Assembly: GCA_041500225.1 (NCBI GenBank)
Contig: JBGQLV010000003.1
Location: forward strand, 1-64,000
DNA: 64,000 nucleotides
Origin: 0-14-3-00-41-53 sp041500225
GTDB lineage: Bacteria > Nitrospirota > Thermodesulfovibrionia > Thermodesulfovibrionales > SM23-35
Reading direction: 5' to 3'
In this document: positions 51,068-59,102 of the stretch, in pieces
How the letters are laid out: every line of letters begins with the position of its first letter
Numbering within the stretch: the first letter of the stretch is position 1
Program-made: the position numbers and the translations under genes
Notes under the pieces: generated by a model
Database searches by the model: none
The model's input: the letters and a program-made list of their open reading frames with translations, nothing else
What the model was told of the DNA's origin: nothing

Positions 51068-51113
51068 CTTATCCACCTTCTGGTTAATAAAGCTTTCTGT
51101 ATCGCTCCGCATG

Positions 51114-51302
51114 TCAATGTAAAATTTCATTCTGTATAGCTGCATCAATAGTGCTATACCAATCTATATAATCACCAAGTTTATCTTCAATGATCTCCAA
51201 TTCTTTTTCAGAAAGCTCTCTTCCGAATTCTTCCTCAGCAACATTTTGAACATCTTCAATATTGATAGAGTAAATAATTTTTGAGGTATCAATCATCCTC
51301 AT
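51114..51302 (-). CDS. Small conserved acidic protein (62 residues)
   Basis: From ATG 51302 the protein reads MRMIDTSKIIYSINIEDVQ then VAEEEFGRELSEKELEIIE and ends around DWYSTIDAAIQNEIL. The start is chosen over the open frame from 51353 because GGGAGATTACTA lies before it. It is acidic and helical, with a pattern seen in small hypothetical proteins near mobile or defence genes. No function is assigned. It is separated from the DUF5343 operon by about 100 bp that holds the palindrome at 51050. Confidence 0.65.
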   Translation of the reverse strand: MRMIDTSKIIYSINIEDVQNVAEEEFGRELSEKELEIIEDKLGDYIDWYSTIDAAIQNEILH

Positions 51303-51483
51303 TAGTAATCTCCCTTCACCCATCTTTAAAAAAGAGGGGGATAGATTAATCAATGCTATACCCTATAATTATATTCAACTGAATCAATTGAATCATAAAT
51401 TTAAGATATTTGTCAAGAGAAAATTTTGGCAGAGTTTGTAATCGATATACTTTGTGAGATGAATTACAAAGGAGTTTTAATTG

Positions 51484-51648
51484 CTATGAATATAACTTGT
51501 TCCAGGCCTCTATCATCTTTTTATATGCTGCACATTCGGACATATCATCACACTCGTGGCACAAGCCGTCACAGCCATTCTCAACATAGGTAAAGCCAAG
51601 TTCTGTAATTTCTTTATGAATATTCTCTGACTGATGTGGTTTATCCAT
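51484..51648 (-). CDS. Cys-rich 54-residue small protein
   Basis: ATG 51648 to TAG 51484 encodes a 54-residue protein with VENGCDGLCHECDDMSEC, a C-x3-C-x2-C-x5-C knot expected to bind zinc or a cluster, followed by AAYKKMIEAWNKLY. GGAGTA lies seven bases before the ATG. It has no recognised family. It stands between the small acidic protein and the GroES-like gene, on the same strand. Confidence 0.65.
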   Translation of the reverse strand: MDKPHQSENIHKEITELGFTYVENGCDGLCHECDDMSECAAYKKMIEAWNKLYS

Positions 51649-51727
51649 TTGCTATACTCCTCAAAAATTCAAATGTACCTATGTCGTTTATTTAACCTCT
51701 AAATCACAAAAGATTTCAATCAAAAAA

Positions 51728-52102
51728 TCAAGCCTCCCCTTCTGTTATTTCTACTCGGACGAGGGCGAGGATAGCAGAATGGGGCACGATCAAATACTTT
51801 TTACCTTCAAACTCGATTTCCACGCCTGATTCTCTCAGGAAGATTGCATAATCACCTTCTGATGCCTGAAGAGGAATGTATTTTACCTCTTTCTTTCTAT
51901 CAACAGCCCAGGGTTCTTCTGAAACACCCGGTTCGTGAACTGCATAGCCGGGTCCTGTTTTAACGACATATCCAGCCGCTACCCTCTCCTTTTCTTTAAC
52001 AGTGGGAGGAAGGTAAAGCCCTGAACTGGTCTTGCCCGTCCCTTCATCGGGATCTACAAGAACTCTATCACCAATTATTATAAGGTTCTTTTTTGCTTTC
52101 AT
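51728..52102 (-). CDS. GroES-like (Cpn10 fold) protein
   Basis: This protein has 124 residues against about 95 for GroES. The Cpn10 pattern is present: IIIGDRVLVDPDEGTGKTSSGLYLPPTVKEK (with the mobile-loop position), AAGYVVKTGPG and GDYAIFLRESGVEIEFEGKKYLIVPHSAILALV. A 25-residue insertion (YAVHEPGVSEEPWAVDRKKEVKY) enlarges the roof region. No groEL is near, so it is probably a paralogue rather than the main co-chaperonin. Confidence 0.85.
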   Translation of the reverse strand: MKAKKNLIIIGDRVLVDPDEGTGKTSSGLYLPPTVKEKERVAAGYVVKTGPGYAVHEPGVSEEPWAVDRKKEVKYIPLQASEGDYAIFLRESGVEIEFEGKKYLIVPHSAILALVRVEITEGEA

Positions 52103-52174
52103 ACAGATATTTTAGAATATTTCTCTTTGAAAATGTTTTAATCAAAAAAATCCCTCAAGCTCTGCTTGTTAATG

Positions 52175-52243
52175 GTCATTCCTGCGAAAGCAGGAATCCA
52201 GAAAAAACAAAGATACTGGATTCCGCATCAAGTGCGGAATGAC
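52175..52243. repeat. dRS3-like dispersed palindromic repeat
   Basis: A nested palindrome: the outer GTCATTCC/GGAATGAC ends enclose a CCTGC-GAAA-GCAGG hairpin, GGAATCCAG/CTGGATTCC arms and a CCGCA/TGCGG hairpin. It belongs to the widespread 'ATTCCTGCGAAAGCAGGAAT' type of intergenic repeat. It occupies the 212-bp gap between the GroES-like and GHKL genes, which otherwise holds nothing recognisable. Confidence 0.75.
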
Positions 52244-52314
52244 ACACTTGTTCCTTGATTGTTCAGAAATTTGGTCTACTGTTGAATAGTTCATTTCTAC
52301 ATGTTCGATCAAGT

Positions 52315-53157
52315 TTACACCTCTGGCAGCATGATATTTATCTGTGCACCTGGGAAATAGGCAAGATTAAGTTCCTTTGCTTTACCTCTCGCCCATTCAG
52401 GAATTATCGAAAGCTTTGCTGTCCCTGATCGGACAGAAAGTTTACCGTTCCATTGTTTAGCAAAGCGCCTCACTGCGGATAACCCATGCCCTCTTCCTTT
52501 ATCTGCATATCTTGATGCACCATGTAGCAGTCCCTTTTCGATAGCTTCAAGGTCGTTTTTTAACGAGAACCTTTCTGATAAAGATTTTCTGAAGCCTATC
52601 CCGATATCCATAACAGCAATCTTGACAACATTTTTCCCTATACCCTGAAAATGATATTTCTGTATCCCTACAAATCCCTTGTATTTACTGTGCTCGATTA
52701 TATTCTGGCAAACCTCTGAAAGAGCCACTATAAAACCATTTATTGCATTTTCATCGTAGTTAAGATGCCTTGTGAGGATTGAATGGGCGCGGTCTTTTAC
52801 TTTTCCAACAATAAAATGAATATCGTCTGATTTTTCTATAGGGGTAATCTCAAGCAGGACATCTGAATAAGAACTTCTTAAATATTTTTCTGATATTTGT
52901 GGTTTTAAAGGCTCAAGGCTGAAATATCTGTCAGCGAATTTGAAGAAGTCCATCCTTTCAAGGTATTTAAGGACTTCTTCCGATTCTGGAAGATAAAGGA
53001 TTTTCTTAATACCATCTAATTTGAAAAGTTCTCCCATCTCAAGAAGGCCAACCATTCCATAGGGGTCTGTAAAGGTTGTCTCTCGAAGATCAATTGTCGA
53101 TGATTCTTTAAAAGTAGGTAAAACTTGCTCAAACGTATCTTCTGTAATCTGAGTCAT
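52315..53157 (-). CDS. STAS-like/GHKL ATPase regulatory protein
   Basis: In this 280-residue protein the N-terminal 90 residues resemble a STAS-like domain (STIDLRETTFTDPYGMVGLLEM). Residues 130-275 form a histidine-kinase-type ATPase fold without a phospho-acceptor His. The N box is EVCQNIIEHS, the G1 box DIGIGF and the G2 region KGRGHGLSAVRRF. Such proteins act as anti-sigma factor or partner-switching kinases. Its start lies one base past the stop of the metallo-beta-lactamase gene, so they are coupled. Confidence 0.85.
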   Translation of the reverse strand: MTQITEDTFEQVLPTFKESSTIDLRETTFTDPYGMVGLLEMGELFKLDGIKKILYLPESEEVLKYLERMDFFKFADRYFSLEPLKPQISEKYLRSSYSDVLLEITPIEKSDDIHFIVGKVKDRAHSILTRHLNYDENAINGFIVALSEVCQNIIEHSKYKGFVGIQKYHFQGIGKNVVKIAVMDIGIGFRKSLSERFSLKNDLEAIEKGLLHGASRYADKGRGHGLSAVRRFAKQWNGKLSVRSGTAKLSIIPEWARGKAKELNLAYFPGAQINIMLPEV

Positions 53158-54540
53158 CTACAACTCAAAAACTTCACCCTTTGCAGGTATATGCGTTGTA
53201 AAACTGAACTTGTCCTTTATGAGTTCACCAAATGATATTTCCACATTCTCTTCACCATGCACTATAAACACCTCAGGTGAATCTTTAAAATGTGATAACC
53301 ACTCGATGAGTTCTGCCTGGTCAGCATGTGCGGAGAAGCCATTTATCGTATAAATAGATGACTTAACAGCTATCTCCTCTCCGAGTATGTGAACAAATTT
53401 TGCTTTATCAACGATCCTTCTTCCAAGTGTACCTTTCCCCTGAAATCCAACGAATATAACACTGCACTCAGGTCTCCACAGATTATGTTTGAGATGATGC
53501 TTTATTCTTCCACCTTCACACATCCCGCTTCCGGCAATTACAATAATTCCTGATTTTATTCTGTTTAATTCCATTGATTCCTGGACACTCTGAACAAAGT
53601 GTAACTTAACAGATTTATCGGTATTCTTAATGGAAAAAAATTTCATTGCCTCATCATCAAAGCATTCGGGATGTGCAAGATATACCTTTGTTGCCTCTTC
53701 TGCGAGTGGGCTGTCCAAATAGACATCAATCCTGTAAAGTCTTCCATCACGGACGAGATTATTCAGGATATAAAGCAAATCCTGAGTCCTTCCAACTGCA
53801 AATGATGGTATAAATACATTGCCCCCCTTCTTAAAGGTTATTTTTATTGCATCCACCAGTTCATCAATACTCTCTTTTAGTGGTTTGTGCAATCTGTTCC
53901 CATAGGTCGATTCCATAACTACAAAATCTGCTTCCGGAGGCGTAAACGGGTCTCTGACTATGGGATTACCTTTCTTTCCTATGTCACCGGAAAATACAAT
54001 TTTCTTTTCCTTCCCACCATCCTGAAACCACAATTCAAGTATGCCGGAGCCGAGTATGTGACCTGCATCTAAAAATCTGTATTTAATACCATTCCCAAGA
54101 TTAAATATCTTATCGTAAGGTTTTACATCAAAAAGAGGGATTACATCCTTAACATCATCTACGGTATAAAGTGGAAAGATAGGAGGTTTCCCAGCCCTGG
54201 TAGCCTTTCTCGTGAGCCACTCTGAATCGCTTTCCTGGATATTTGCAGAGTCATAAAGCATTAATTCAAGCAGGTCTCTTGTTGCGGATGTTGTAATGAT
54301 CTTGCCTTTAAAGCCCTCTTTGACAATCCTTGGAAGCATCCCTGAGTGGTCCAGATGTGCATGTGTGATAAAAATACAATTAATCTCTTCCGGGTGAAAA
54401 TCAAAGGCAGCCCTGTTTACCTCATCAGCGCCTTCACCCTGATATATACCGGATTCAATAAGAATTTTAAGCTTGTTACACTCAATATAAAAACAGGAAC
54501 CTGTAACAGTCCTTACCCCTCCAAGAAATTTTAGTATCAT
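53158..54540 (-). CDS. Metallo-beta-lactamase/beta-CASP RNase (YSH1-like)
   Basis: This 460-residue protein has zinc motifs THAHLDHSG and SGDIG, the DAGHILGSG histidine, and the beta-CASP blocks ESTYGNRLH, NVFIPSFAVGRTQDLLYIL and AGSGMCEGGRIKHHLKHNL. It ends in INGFSAHADQAELIEWL and EVFIVHGEE. This is the bacterial CPSF-like RNase family acting on RNA ends. It is co-translated with the GHKL gene. Start ATG 54540 follows AGGAGCG. Confidence 0.93.
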   Translation of the reverse strand: MILKFLGGVRTVTGSCFYIECNKLKILIESGIYQGEGADEVNRAAFDFHPEEINCIFITHAHLDHSGMLPRIVKEGFKGKIITTSATRDLLELMLYDSANIQESDSEWLTRKATRAGKPPIFPLYTVDDVKDVIPLFDVKPYDKIFNLGNGIKYRFLDAGHILGSGILELWFQDGGKEKKIVFSGDIGKKGNPIVRDPFTPPEADFVVMESTYGNRLHKPLKESIDELVDAIKITFKKGGNVFIPSFAVGRTQDLLYILNNLVRDGRLYRIDVYLDSPLAEEATKVYLAHPECFDDEAMKFFSIKNTDKSVKLHFVQSVQESMELNRIKSGIIVIAGSGMCEGGRIKHHLKHNLWRPECSVIFVGFQGKGTLGRRIVDKAKFVHILGEEIAVKSSIYTINGFSAHADQAELIEWLSHFKDSPEVFIVHGEENVEISFGELIKDKFSFTTHIPAKGEVFEL

Positions 54541-54586
54541 TTATCGCTCCTAATAATTATATGTAATTTTACTATTTTTCTCGGAC

Positions 54587-54694
54587 ACAGGAGGGAACTG
54601 TCTTTGAGCGGCTTTAAATTCTTTCGAAGAAAGAATTTACCTCGGAGGTCGGAACGACCGAGAATGAGCGAAAAGATTGTTCCCTCCTGTAACA
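54587..54694 (-). repeat. Structured repeat element, copy 2 (about 108 bp, inverted relative to copy 1)
   Basis: Read on the minus strand it aligns along its length with 42901-43005. The outer stem is ACAGGAGGGAAC/GTTCCCTCCTGT: the GAG insertion on one side is matched by CTC on the other. Hairpin 1 is CTCGGTCG-TTC-CGACC-T-CCGAG. Hairpin 2 is AAATTCTTTC/GAAAGAATTT with a TTC loop. Relative to copy 1, G-C pairs become A-T and T-A pairs without loss of pairing. It begins five bases after the sixA stop codon, in the same orientation as that gene. Confidence 0.85.
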
Positions 54695-54698
54695 CTTC

Positions 54699-55166
54699 CT
54701 ACCCGGCGATTATCTCAGGCGTCAGCATCCATTGCAAAGACCATATACTGGTATCATCTTTTTTGAGACAGACAATCCCGGCCATTTTAAATGAAACAAC
54801 ATTCTTATCTGCATTTCCGCAGAGTAGTAAGGACGAGAGTTTGGCAAGATGGGGCAGATGTCCCACAAGCATAATGTCATCCGGTATGTCTTTAAGACGC
54901 ACTGCCCATATATTTGGGTCATCAAGAGGAGCCAGCCCATCTACCTCTGATATACCTTTAGTAGGTTTCAGGTTTTCAGATAAGATTTCTGCTGTCTGCC
55001 TTGCTCTTAATTTACTGCTATGGAATATCTTGTAAATCTTGATATTTAGTTGTGATGCATAGGAAGCTACCTTTTTTATGTCCTGCAGACCTTTTTCAGA
55101 GAGTGGTCTTGCCGGATCTATCTCTTCCTTTTTTGCATCCGCATGTTGCACAAGATAAACAAACAT
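54699..55166 (-). CDS. sixA: Phosphohistidine phosphatase SixA
   Basis: Histidine-phosphatase-superfamily protein of 155 residues. Near the start is VQHADAKKEEIDPARPLSEKG, where QHA replaces the usual RHG: the Arg is changed but the catalytic His is kept. KIFHSSKLRARQTAEIL supplies the second Arg, and LVGHLPHLAKL the C-terminal His. SixA dephosphorylates phosphohistidine proteins such as HPt domains or PTS components. It runs ahead of the structured repeat copy 2. Confidence 0.9.
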   Translation of the reverse strand: MFVYLVQHADAKKEEIDPARPLSEKGLQDIKKVASYASQLNIKIYKIFHSSKLRARQTAEILSENLKPTKGISEVDGLAPLDDPNIWAVRLKDIPDDIMLVGHLPHLAKLSSLLLCGNADKNVVSFKMAGIVCLKKDDTSIWSLQWMLTPEIIAG

Positions 55167-55178
55167 TTTTAATCTCCT

Positions 55179-56084
55179 TTATTCTTTCTTTTTATATTTT
55201 ATGTACTCAATCAAACCTAAAAGACTACCTGCTGTGGTGGAAATAAACCACGATAAGGAAATTGCAGTTGCAACCTCAGGCTTGATTCCAATAAGGCCGA
55301 AGAATAGTACAAAAGCGCCTTCTCTTACACCAAGACCAGAAATAGATATAGGCAGGGTAGTAAACAGAATTATGAGTGGCAAGAAGATCAGACATGCGAG
55401 AAACGGGATATGCTGCCCGATGCCGAGTGCAAGGATATATACAGCAAAGATACCTGAAAACTGTATTAACACCGACAAGAAAACGGCCTTTCCGATAATC
55501 TCTTTCTGATTTCGGTATGCATGGAAATAGTCATAAAAACCTGAAAGTATCTTTATCCTTTTGCCAAGACGCAGACCAAAGATTAATAGGCTTGCGATAA
55601 TAAAAGATAATACGATAACTGGTAGAAGCCATTCTATATGTGAGCCCTGAAGATATTTATACCCAAAAGGGAAAGCAATAGTACATATCGCAAGCAGTGC
55701 TACAAAGCCGATATATCTATCCATAAAGATAGAGGCCAGGGTAAGACTGCCTCTTCCTGTTGCCTGATATAGATAAAAACCCTTAACAGCATCCCCTCCG
55801 ATGATACCCGGAAGTATAGTATTAAAGAAGGAGCCAATCATATATAGTGAAAAAAGTTTTCTGATCCCGAGCATCCCGGGAAGAAGAAGCTTCCACCTTA
55901 ATGTGGATACTAACTGGGCAAGCATATAGAGGAATATAGCTGAAATAAAGGCAAGAAGGCTCATACCTTTTAATACTGAGAACACCTGCACAAGCCCTGT
56001 TTTCGATAAAACAATATAAAGAAATACAGAGCTTACAGCAAGCTTGATGATGAGCAGAGATATTTTTTTTATTTTAAGGGCCAA
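55179..56084 (-). CDS. LPG synthase-type flippase domain protein (UPF0104 family)
   Basis: This 301-residue protein has about eight hydrophobic helices. The family blocks are GSFFNTILPGIIGGDAVKGFYLYQATGR, ASIFMDRYIGFVAL and PISISGLGVREGAFVLFF. The family is thought to move or synthesise lipid-linked sugars or lysyl-phosphatidylglycerol. Here the catalytic synthase domain is absent, so a flippase-like role is likelier. It overlaps the glycosyltransferase gene by 11 bases, which suggests a joint pathway on undecaprenyl-linked sugar. Confidence 0.88.
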   Translation of the reverse strand: MALKIKKISLLIIKLAVSSVFLYIVLSKTGLVQVFSVLKGMSLLAFISAIFLYMLAQLVSTLRWKLLLPGMLGIRKLFSLYMIGSFFNTILPGIIGGDAVKGFYLYQATGRGSLTLASIFMDRYIGFVALLAICTIAFPFGYKYLQGSHIEWLLPVIVLSFIIASLLIFGLRLGKRIKILSGFYDYFHAYRNQKEIIGKAVFLSVLIQFSGIFAVYILALGIGQHIPFLACLIFLPLIILFTTLPISISGLGVREGAFVLFFGLIGIKPEVATAISLSWFISTTAGSLLGLIEYIKYKKKE

Positions 56085-57012
56085 GGATCTTTTTAATCAC
56101 ATAGATGGGTTTTCTCTGGCTTTCGTGATAGACCCTCACGAGCATCTCACCTAAAAGGCCCATTCCAATAAGTTGAATTCCAACGATAATCAGAAGAGCA
56201 CCGAGCAGAAGAAGTGGTCTCCCTCCGATGTCGCGACCCAAAAAGAGTTTATCGATAGCCAGGTATAGGGATATGAGAAAGCCAAGAAACCCGCTTATTA
56301 TACCGATAGGGCCGAAAAACTGTATCGGTTTTGTGGAAAAGCTCTGGAGAAATTTTACAGTAATCAGGTCTAAAACGACCTTTATTGTACGCGATATGCC
56401 ATACTTTGATTTTCCTCTTAGTCTTTGGTGGTGAATGGTTTCGACCTCTGCAATCCTGACACCATACCAGCTTGCAACAGCAGGGATAAACCTGTGCATC
56501 TCTCCATAGAGTTTCAGATTTTTTATTACTTCCCTTCTGTATGCCTTAAGGGAACATCCATAGTCATGGAGTTTCACACCTGTGACATTGCTTATCAGCC
56601 AGTTTGCCATTATGGAAGGGAGTCTTCTTGTAAAAAACGGGTCTTTCCTCTTTTTTCTCCAGCCGCTTACAAGGTCGTTGTCTTTTATAAGTTCAAGAAG
56701 TTTCGGGATGTCGGCAGGATCGTTTTGCAGATCGCCGTCCATTGTTACAATAACATCGCCACGTGCGAAATCGAACCCTGCTGCAAATGCTGCGGTCTGG
56801 CCAAAGTTACGCCTAAGGCTAAGCACAACTACGGTTTTATCCTTTGCCTGAATCTCCTCGAGGATAGAAAGTGTCCTGTCGGTGCTACCGTCATCTACAA
56901 ATATTATCTCATATTCCTTTTTGAGATGGTCAAGTGTCCCCTTGAGCCTTTCAAAAAGCATCTGAACATTCTCCTCTTCATTGTAAAGTGGTATGACTAC
57001 AGAAAGTGTCAT
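56074..57012 (-). CDS. Family 2 glycosyltransferase, DPM1/ArnC type with C-terminal membrane helices
   Basis: This 312-residue protein shows LSVVIPLYNEEENV, VDDGSTDRTL, the LRRNFGQTAAFAAGFDFARGD segment, the DxD motif DGDLQNDPADI, and HDYGCSLKAYRREV. Two helices at about 235-260 and 270-300 anchor it. This is the ArnC/GtrB type that loads undecaprenyl phosphate with a sugar. The next gene upstream is an ArnT-like transferase fused to a PAP2 phosphatase, which would use and recycle that carrier. Confidence 0.92.
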   Translation of the reverse strand: MTLSVVIPLYNEEENVQMLFERLKGTLDHLKKEYEIIFVDDGSTDRTLSILEEIQAKDKTVVVLSLRRNFGQTAAFAAGFDFARGDVIVTMDGDLQNDPADIPKLLELIKDNDLVSGWRKKRKDPFFTRRLPSIMANWLISNVTGVKLHDYGCSLKAYRREVIKNLKLYGEMHRFIPAVASWYGVRIAEVETIHHQRLRGKSKYGISRTIKVVLDLITVKFLQSFSTKPIQFFGPIGIISGFLGFLISLYLAIDKLFLGRDIGGRPLLLLGALLIIVGIQLIGMGLLGEMLVRVYHESQRKPIYVIKKILGP

Positions 57013-59102
57013 TAGTAGCTCTCCGGTTTCTTTTCCTTTATTCCCTTAAAATCATAACACAGAAATATAGAATAATCCCTGATTTCAATCTGCTTCTTAG
57101 TATAAGCCTTGAAAGCCCTTTTCTCAACCTTCTTAAAAGCAGTGGCTACTTTATCAGGTACCATATTATCTCCTATGCTGACAAAGATTGCATCATAATG
57201 AAGCAAGTTATTAAATCCAGGCCAGAGGTCATACTGGTTCATCCTGCGGCCGAGATTAATGCAATATGTTACAGGGTGCCCTTTTACATAAAATGCAAGT
57301 TCGCTTGAAACCTGGTACCTGTCAGAAAATATAAATACAGGCCGGGTTGCAGACATTTGTTCATATATCTTTGTTACCTCTGCTCCGAGCTCTTTCCAGC
57401 CGCGAACCCTGGATGTGGGGTCCAGTTTGACAGGAAGGTTTAGTATTGAAGGATAATAGGCTACCGCAGTTACGAGTGCCGATAATAGAACTGCGGTAGC
57501 TATAAAAATTTTTGGCCCCCTTTTTCCAGAGTAAAATCTTTTCATATAAAAAGCAGAAAAAGCAATGATACCTGATAAATATCCAGGTAAAGCCCAGTTT
57601 GCCTGTACCTTTGCCTGAATACTTTTAAGAAGGAAAAATACAATTACTGGCATTGAAAACCAGAATAAAAAAGCTCCCTCGCGTTTTTTTCTAAGCCTCC
57701 AGACAGAGACAGCCATGAGTATAAGCAAAAGAGGGGTTATTACACCAAACTGTGAGCCAAAGAATTCAAAGAAACTTTTCAAGGATATTTGAATCCCATC
57801 TGCTATATGTGCCTGGCCGGCAGTGTGTTTGAAAGTAATCCAATTATGGTTTACATTCCATCCCATCACAGGACTGAAGACAAGAAGGCTGATGATAAAT
57901 GCGATAAAAGGGCCTTTTGTTAGCAATAGCTTCCTATATTCTTTTACGAACAATAAAAATAAAAAGGCACAGAGATAAAAGGAGGCCATGGTATATTTTG
58001 TTAGAAGGCCGAGGCCGATTGAAAGGCCAAGGAGACACCAGTATACAAGTGCGAAGTCTCGTCTGCCCATGGCGGAATTAATAACCCCCCTTTGCCCCCC
58101 TTTAGTAAGGGGGGGATGGGGGGGTAAAGTATTTACCGCTTTCCAGAACAGATACAGAGATAGTATCCAGAAGAATATAAAAGGCGAATCCATCGTGAAT
58201 AAAACGCCGAACGTTGAAAAAAGAGGAATTATCTGTATCAGAATAGCTGAAGAAAGTCCGGCTTTTTCATCGTAAAGATTTTTCCCAAGGCTATAAAGAA
58301 AAATGCTGCTAAGCGCGGAGAAGATAACAGCCATGATTCTGATACCAAAAATAGTATATCCGAATACAGTGGTACCCAGATATATGAGATATGCAATCAT
58401 CGGTCCTTTTGAGTAATAACTCAAATCAAGCCTTCGGGACCATTCCCAGTAATGTGCTTCATCAGGACTTAGGTCGAGAGGGCCATTCTGGATGTAATAT
58501 ATGCGGAAGAGGCTGAGGACCAGAAGAAAGATAAAAAGTACAGTTGTGTATGGTTTGTATTTGAACCTTTCAGATGACCAGTTATACAAACTGATAACGG
58601 ATATTGCTAAAAGCAGCCCTAATAGTGCTCCGATGATAACATCAGAAGGATAATGTACACCAACATAAATCCTCGAGAAACCTACGAGTAATGCAATAAA
58701 AACAAAGACATATCTCATCCTGCTTTTGAGAAGGATATAAAATGGCGTTGCAAATGCAAAGGCATTTATAGCATGGTTTGAAGGCATGGAAAAAGAATTT
58801 CCGCATCCTACAAGAACTCTTACACCATCAAGCTCATTACATGGTCTGATCCGCTCAAAATAATGTTTAAGTATATTTGAAAACCAATCTGATATTAAAA
58901 GCGATGCAAAGGCAAGCACAAGTAGTATCGAAGCATTTTTTCTGTCCTTCAAAAAGAACCACAAAAAAAATGGTAGAAAAATCAGGTACGCCCTTTTTGT
59001 AATAAAGGGCATTAAGATATCAAAAACGCTGTTCTGGAAATCCCTATTTATAAAAAAAAAGGCGAGGGTATCTATTTCAGGAAGGCTCATCGAATATTTC
59101 AA
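57012..59102 (-). CDS. PAP2 phosphatase fused to GT39/ArnT-like glycosyltransferase
   Basis: This 696-residue polytopic protein has an N-terminal PAP2 domain with all three motifs: KHYFERIRP at 79-87, PSNH at 107-110 and SRIYVGVHYPSD at 143-154. From about 190 a GT-C protein follows, with the acidic first loop DLSPDEAHYWEW (213-222) of ArnT/PMT enzymes and more than ten helices. It probably hydrolyses a polyprenyl-phosphate or lipid phosphate and transfers a sugar from the carrier made by the neighbouring DPM1-type enzyme. Residues 326-347 are a repeat-derived insertion (DNA 58062-58130) in a loop. It overlaps the two flanking genes by one and four bases. Confidence 0.9.
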   Translation of the reverse strand: MKYSMSLPEIDTLAFFFINRDFQNSVFDILMPFITKRAYLIFLPFFLWFFLKDRKNASILLVLAFASLLISDWFSNILKHYFERIRPCNELDGVRVLVGCGNSFSMPSNHAINAFAFATPFYILLKSRMRYVFVFIALLVGFSRIYVGVHYPSDVIIGALLGLLLAISVISLYNWSSERFKYKPYTTVLFIFLLVLSLFRIYYIQNGPLDLSPDEAHYWEWSRRLDLSYYSKGPMIAYLIYLGTTVFGYTIFGIRIMAVIFSALSSIFLYSLGKNLYDEKAGLSSAILIQIIPLFSTFGVLFTMDSPFIFFWILSLYLFWKAVNTLPPHPPLTKGGQRGVINSAMGRRDFALVYWCLLGLSIGLGLLTKYTMASFYLCAFLFLLFVKEYRKLLLTKGPFIAFIISLLVFSPVMGWNVNHNWITFKHTAGQAHIADGIQISLKSFFEFFGSQFGVITPLLLILMAVSVWRLRKKREGAFLFWFSMPVIVFFLLKSIQAKVQANWALPGYLSGIIAFSAFYMKRFYSGKRGPKIFIATAVLLSALVTAVAYYPSILNLPVKLDPTSRVRGWKELGAEVTKIYEQMSATRPVFIFSDRYQVSSELAFYVKGHPVTYCINLGRRMNQYDLWPGFNNLLHYDAIFVSIGDNMVPDKVATAFKKVEKRAFKAYTKKQIEIRDYSIFLCYDFKGIKEKKPESY
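58062..58130. repeat. C/G-run palindrome inserted in frame inside the PAP2-GT39 gene
   Basis: Runs of six to seven C and G (ccccccTTTGcccccc, then TTTAGTAA, then ggggggg with ATG and ggggggg) form a near-perfect hairpin. It is translated as an in-frame insertion rich in Pro, Thr and Gly (LPPHPPLTKGGQRGV). The same type of 'CCCCCTTTG...AAGGGGGG' repeat is common between genes in several phyla. Its presence inside a coding region is the unusual part. Confidence 0.7.
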
